Assembly (NCBI RefSeq): GCF_047123305.1
Contig: NZ_CP138918.1
Span: 806,001-870,000 of the forward strand
DNA from: Thalassobius sp047123305
GTDB taxonomy: Bacteria; Pseudomonadota; Alphaproteobacteria; Rhodobacterales; Rhodobacteraceae
Reading direction: 5' to 3'
Length of the DNA: 64,000 bases
Shown here piece after piece: positions 60,370 to 64,000 of this stretch. Below the pieces are notes generated by a model. The model was not told the DNA's origin, did no database searches, and worked only from the letters and a program-made list of their open reading frames with translations. The translations under genes and the position numbers were made by a program. The first letter of the stretch is position 1, and each line of letters opens with the position of its first letter.

Positions 60370-60840
60370 TCACGTGGCCTTTTGCGGCCCACCCCAGAGA
60401 ACCAGCCCAAAAGCGCCGATGAAGATGGTGATATCGGCAACATTAAACGCATAGGGGTTGGAAATGCCGCAGCATGACATGTTGAGGAAGTCGGCAACAG
60501 CCCCGTAAAGGAACCGGTCCACCACATTGCCCAGCGCGCCGCCAATCAGCAAACCGGCGGAAATGAGCCCCAGTTTGCCGGGCCGGTCCTTATTCACCCA
60601 GTAAACCACCGCCGCACAGACCACAAAGGCCAGCGCAATCAGCACCCAGCGCGCGACATCACCGTTGTCCGAAAAGAGTCCGAAGTTGATGCCCGTGTTC
60701 CAGGCCATGCGCAGATTGACAAAAGGCGGCAGCACGTCGATCTCCCCGCGCACGCGCAGGTCAAGATAATGCACCACCAGATATTTGGTGGCCTGATCCA
60801 GAAGGAACGTCCAAAACCCCGTCCAAAACACGGTTGTCAT
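60370..60840 (-). CDS. lspA: Lipoprotein signal peptidase (type II)
   Basis: 156 aa from ATG at 60840. Four transmembrane helices; catalytic aspartates Asp108 (GGALGNVVDRFLYG) and Asp136 (NVADITIF) are intact. It cleaves prolipoproteins at the inner membrane. A 130-base gap to purH contains an inverted repeat (TTCCGGCA 60895-60902 / TGCCGGAA 60918-60925). Confidence 0.96.
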   Translation of the reverse strand: MTTVFWTGFWTFLLDQATKYLVVHYLDLRVRGEIDVLPPFVNLRMAWNTGINFGLFSDNGDVARWVLIALAFVVCAAVVYWVNKDRPGKLGLISAGLLIGGALGNVVDRFLYGAVADFLNMSCCGISNPYAFNVADITIFIGAFGLVLWGGPQKAT

Positions 60841-60894
60841 CTGCCTAATCCTCAATGTGGGGCCGCTTTTCGGGCCCTCTCATTTTCTGTCTGC

Positions 60895-60925
60895 TTCCGG
60901 CAAGTGTATCACAAACCTGCCGGAA
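60895..60925. promoter_or_regulatory. Inverted repeat between purH and lspA
   Basis: TTCCGGCA (60895-60902) and TGCCGGAA (60918-60925), a perfect 8-base pair of arms with a 15-base loop. On the minus strand the loop reads TTTGTGATACACT, which could hold a -10. Stem-loop or promoter/operator for lspA; not decided. Confidence 0.3.
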
Positions 60926-60969
60926 ACAAGCATTTTTTACGTTTTGACCCTTTGTGGGCCTATCACGCC

Positions 60970-62559
60970 TTAGTGACGGAAGTGGCGCATACCAGTCATG
61001 ACCATCGCCAGACCCGCCTCATCTGCGGCGGCAATCACCTCATCGTCGCGCATCGAACCACCGGGCTGGATCACGCAAGACGCGCCAGCGGCAGCAGCTT
61101 CCAAGAGGCCATCAGCGAAGGGGAAGAAGGCGTCGGACGCGACGGCCGAGCCTTTGGTCAGCGGCTCAGGCAGGCCCATCGCTTCGGCCATACGCTCGGC
61201 TTTTTTGGCGGCAATCAAGGCGCTGTCGAGGCGGCTCATCTGGCCCGCGCCCACACCAACGGTCGCACCGTCTTTCACGTAGACAATGGCGTTGGATTTA
61301 ACGTGTTTCGCCACTTTCCAAGCAAACAGCAGATCGCGCATCTGCTCTTCGGTTGGGGCAAGTTTGGTCACCACCTTTAGGTCGTCCATACCGATGAAAC
61401 CGTTGTCACGGTCCTGCACCAGCATCCCGCCCGAGACCTGACGGTAGGCCAAACCTTTGTCCAAGGTGTTGGCCAACGTAGGTGTGGTCAGCAGACGCAG
61501 GTTCTTCTTTTTGGCAAAGATCTCACGCGCGGCGTCATCGGCACCGGGGGCAATGACAACTTCGGTGAAGATCTCGGTGATCTTGGTGGCGGTGGCTGCA
61601 TCCAGCGGCTGGTTCAGTGCAACGATGCCGCCAAAGGCCGAGGTGCGGTCGCAGTCAAAGGCCTTTTCATAGGCTTCTTCCAACGAGCTGCCGCGGGCCA
61701 CGCCACAGGGGTTGGCGTGTTTGATGATGGCACAGGCCGGACCATCGGTCGGCAGGAACTCGGACACCAGCTCAAAGGCGGCATCGGTGTCGTTGATGTT
61801 GTTGTAGGACAGCTCTTTGCCCTGATGCTGCTCTGCCACAGCCACACCCGGACGGCCCGAGCCATCGCTGTAAAACGCTGCACCCTGATGGCTGTTCTCA
61901 CCGTAGCGGAGGCCCTGCACATACGTACCGGCAAAAACACGGCGGCGCGGGGTCTCTTCGCCAATGGCCGATGCCATCCAGGTCGACACAGCCGCGTCAT
62001 AGGCGCCAGTACGAGCATAAGCGATCTGAGCGAACTTCTGACGGAAACCATAGGTGGTGCCACCCTCATTTGCGTCCAGTTCGGCGATCAGGGCATCGTA
62101 ATCTTCCACATCCACAACGGTGGTGACAAAGGAATGGTTCTTGGCAGCCGCACGGATCATGGCGGGGCCACCGATGTCGATGTTTTCGATCATCTCATCG
62201 TAATCGGCACCGCGGGCCAGCGCGGCTTCGAACGGGTAGAGGTTCACCACCAAGAGGTCGATTGCGCCAATGTCATGTTCGTCCATCGCGGCGACGTGGG
62301 CGTCATTGTCGCGCAGCGCCAGCAGACCACCGTGGACCTTGGGGTGCAGTGTCTTGACCCGACCATCCATCATTTCAGGGAAGCCGGTCACATCGGCAAC
62401 GTCGGTTACCGGAATGCCCGCATCGCGGATTGTCTTGGCGGAGCCGCCAGTGGACAGCAGCTCGACACCGCGCGCGTTCAGGGACTGGGCCAAGTCGATA
62501 AGACCGGTCTTGTCGGATACGGAAATCAGCGCACGGCGAATGGCAGTGGGATTGGTCAT
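60970..62559 (-). CDS. purH: Bifunctional AICAR formyltransferase / IMP cyclohydrolase
   Basis: 529 aa. N-terminal IMP cyclohydrolase (about 1-200; ALISVSDKTGLIDLAQSL, LSTGGSAKTIRDAGI, GGPAMIRAAAKNH). C-terminal AICAR transformylase with the Lys-His motif in CAIIKHANPCGVA and DRTSAFGGIVALN. Full length. Last two steps of IMP synthesis. It starts 22 bases after the stop of the heparinase-like gene. Confidence 0.98.
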   Translation of the reverse strand: MTNPTAIRRALISVSDKTGLIDLAQSLNARGVELLSTGGSAKTIRDAGIPVTDVADVTGFPEMMDGRVKTLHPKVHGGLLALRDNDAHVAAMDEHDIGAIDLLVVNLYPFEAALARGADYDEMIENIDIGGPAMIRAAAKNHSFVTTVVDVEDYDALIAELDANEGGTTYGFRQKFAQIAYARTGAYDAAVSTWMASAIGEETPRRRVFAGTYVQGLRYGENSHQGAAFYSDGSGRPGVAVAEQHQGKELSYNNINDTDAAFELVSEFLPTDGPACAIIKHANPCGVARGSSLEEAYEKAFDCDRTSAFGGIVALNQPLDAATATKITEIFTEVVIAPGADDAAREIFAKKKNLRLLTTPTLANTLDKGLAYRQVSGGMLVQDRDNGFIGMDDLKVVTKLAPTEEQMRDLLFAWKVAKHVKSNAIVYVKDGATVGVGAGQMSRLDSALIAAKKAERMAEAMGLPEPLTKGSAVASDAFFPFADGLLEAAAAGASCVIQPGGSMRDDEVIAAADEAGLAMVMTGMRHFRH

Positions 62560-62581
62560 GGGAGGGTAGCTCTCTGCTTGT

Positions 62582-64000
62582 TCAGGTCAGGTCCAGCTCT
62601 TCCCGGTTCAAGTCGCGTATGCTGATCGGCGTTTCCTGTGCCTTGGCAAGCGACCACCGGATGCGCGTCGCATAATCCATTGCGCGCCCGGATAAAACGA
62701 TTTGTTTGGTCGCACGGGGCTTCAAACGGCCTTTTTCCAGATAAACCGACGGTTCCAGCGACATTTTCAGGCTGCCATCGTGCCGGAACAGCCAAAGTTC
62801 CCCACTTTTCAGCGCCAGAGAGATCGCCGCGCCGCCCATATCCACCGAGGCTTCGACCTCGGGATGCAGGTGGAAACGAATCTGGAACGGGATGCCTTGC
62901 AGCTTGCCCCGGTCCATTGCCTTGTCGAATTTCTGCTTATCGCTGCCCTCCAGCGCCACTAGCAGATCCTCCCCAGCCATGCCACGGCCGTCAAAGGTCA
63001 GTTCCAGCGTGCGGGCATGGGTCAGCCCGTGGGTGCGGGTATAGCCGTCATGCCCCCCTTCAAAGCGGATCCCGTCAGGGGCCTGGCTCATCTGCACCGG
63101 CACCCGTTTGGGCACATCCGCCAGCAGCTCTTGCCGCCCAACGCGGGGTGCAAGCCGGGAGGAGGAATAGCCCTCAAGCGATAGGGTCGAATGGCTGGGG
63201 GTGGCCCGTCCTGCGCGCCGCCAGTCAGCACCGAACACCGCGCCCGATCCGCAGTTGACCACCAGAGGTCTACGCCCCGAAGTCAGTTCCAGCGCCAGTG
63301 TAGAGGCATGGCCGTTGCCCGATGCTTTGCCCGTAGGAGGTGACGCCGCATCCACGATCACAGACGTCCGCCCCGCGCTCAGCCGTGCATAGCCCATCGA
63401 CAGGCCGTCCGGCATCCGTTCCTTCACACCCGAAGCCGCCAGCGCTGCGTCCAACCGCCCCTCCAGCCCGCGGCCACCACCGTGGAAACGAGCAAGGCCG
63501 CCGTCCGCATGGCGCAGGGTGCGCAGGGTCGGCGCAATCCGGTCAATCGCTGCAGCGTGGTCTGGGTGAACCGCTTGGCCGGTCTCATGCAGCGCCGCTG
63601 CGGCCCAGGTCAGCAGGGTGAACACCTCCAACAACTCATCCGGGTTGCGGGTGGGCAAGCCGCCCTGTTCATCAATCTGGCTTTTGCATTCTTTGGCCAG
63701 CGCCTTCACCGCCGGCTCCACGTGCTGATCCATGCCCTGCAAGGAAAGCCCTGCATAAAGGAGCCCGGTCAATGCCTCAAACCGGGGCAGACCCGGGGTG
63801 GTTTTCTGCCAGCGTCGACTGAGGAAAATCGCCTGATGCGCCAACGAACGGTAGAAAGACTCAGAGGCTTCGGCGTCCTGAGAGCGTAGCACAAACAGCG
63901 CGTGATGGATCCAGCGGATGATCCGCCGTCCGGTCAGGTCCGGTGTCCAACCGGCCCCTACGCCTTTGCCAAACCGGTCGATCCACGCCCAAAGCCATTC
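62582..64000 (-). CDS. Heparinase II/III family protein (5' end beyond window)
   Basis: The frame is open to base 64000, so the N terminus is outside the window. The extra upstream codons read GWTPDLTGRRIIRWIHHALF, a typical start of the helical domain; the apparent start at 63892 is internal. The alpha/alpha toroid part is followed by the C-terminal beta domain (LVVNCGSGAVFGADWRRAGR, ATPSHSTLSLEGYSS). These are polysaccharide-lyase-like; the substrate here is unknown. Its gene leads purH with a 22-base gap. Confidence 0.92.
   Translation of the reverse strand, partial: EWLWAWIDRFGKGVGAGWTPDLTGRRIIRWIHHALFVLRSQDAEASESFYRSLAHQAIFLSRRWQKTTPGLPRFEALTGLLYAGLSLQGMDQHVEPAVKALAKECKSQIDEQGGLPTRNPDELLEVFTLLTWAAAALHETGQAVHPDHAAAIDRIAPTLRTLRHADGGLARFHGGGRGLEGRLDAALAASGVKERMPDGLSMGYARLSAGRTSVIVDAASPPTGKASGNGHASTLALELTSGRRPLVVNCGSGAVFGADWRRAGRATPSHSTLSLEGYSSSRLAPRVGRQELLADVPKRVPVQMSQAPDGIRFEGGHDGYTRTHGLTHARTLELTFDGRGMAGEDLLVALEGSDKQKFDKAMDRGKLQGIPFQIRFHLHPEVEASVDMGGAAISLALKSGELWLFRHDGSLKMSLEPSVYLEKGRLKPRATKQIVLSGRAMDYATRIRWSLAKAQETPISIRDLNREELDLT

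Noticed and set aside
1..64000. CRISPR arrays, prophage, insertion sequences, rRNA or tRNA genes
   Set aside because: No regularly spaced repeats, transposase or integrase genes, or tRNA-like cloverleaf sequences were found on reading through the gaps.

Overview
This 64 kb window looks like an ordinary chromosomal segment from an alphaproteobacterium of the Rhodobacteraceae/Roseobacter group. The evidence is roughly 60% G+C, a dense and mostly housekeeping gene content, and a set of family-typical genes and gene orders. These include glcDEF, a MoxR/DUF58/DUF4159 cluster, heparinase-like protein/purH/lspA/DUF3035/two M16 peptidases, an ALDH16-type dehydrogenase next to deoC, DUF599, and the TIGR02117/DUF2459 family. 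I found no rRNA, tRNA, insertion sequence, prophage, integrase or CRISPR array. About 60 protein genes are supported; the first and last run off the window edges.

Layout. 1-9.4 kb: end of a phytase-esterase-like protein, an MDR oxidoreductase, a small heat-shock protein, a secreted trypsin-like protease, the glycolate oxidase operon glcDEF (minus strand) and three small membrane/secreted proteins. 9.4-16.8 kb: a four-gene minus-strand cluster (MoxR ATPase, DUF58, BatA-like/DUF4159, VWA/glutamine-amidotransferase-like membrane protein) divergent from a DUF1285 gene. 16.8-24 kb: a VOC/YafY regulator operon with an obvious operator, tesB, an ABC ATPase, a zinc-finger protein, a TIGR02117 protein and polA. 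24-33 kb: a GT14-like glycosyltransferase/HIT/DUF1203 operon divergent from a sulfotransferase, a tetR/SDR divergent pair with an operator, nth and an adenosine-kinase-like gene, a serine hydrolase and an Ada-like DNA repair protein. 33-42.9 kb: OmpA-like lipoprotein, flavin reductase, VOC protein, acyl-CoA hydratase, two unfused halves of MnmC in divergent orientation, two DMT exporters, lytic transglycosylase and dapA. 42.9-50.9 kb: SulP transporter, an ECF sigma factor with a secreted NTF2-like protein, smpB, a sulfurtransferase/aminotransferase pair, and a divergent LysR/SDR pair. 50.9-57 kb: a degenerate sugar-acid-kinase-like protein, deoC and ALDH16, then a membrane-anchored AraC regulator and a small lipoprotein. 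57-64 kb: the heparinase-like/purH/lspA/BamF-like/M16/M16 operon.

The strongest unexplained signals are regulatory or structural. (1) A family of intergenic palindromic repeats, at least seven copies, includes a conserved hairpin architecture in which the variable stem changes sequence but keeps pairing. (2) A perfect ECF41-type promoter (TGTCACA-N16-CGTC) lies in front of an ECF sigma gene that lacks the ECF41 SnoaL domain but is followed by a separate secreted SnoaL/NTF2-like gene. (3) Several crisp operator dyads sit between divergent regulator/target pairs. (4) A hairpin covers the ribosome binding site of the SulP gene. At the protein level, the SDR at 49.2 kb has Ser and Arg where the catalytic Tyr and Lys belong, and the protein at 50.9 kb looks like a sugar-acid kinase that has lost its ATP-binding motif. 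All functional statements come from reading the sequence and from family knowledge; no database search was possible.
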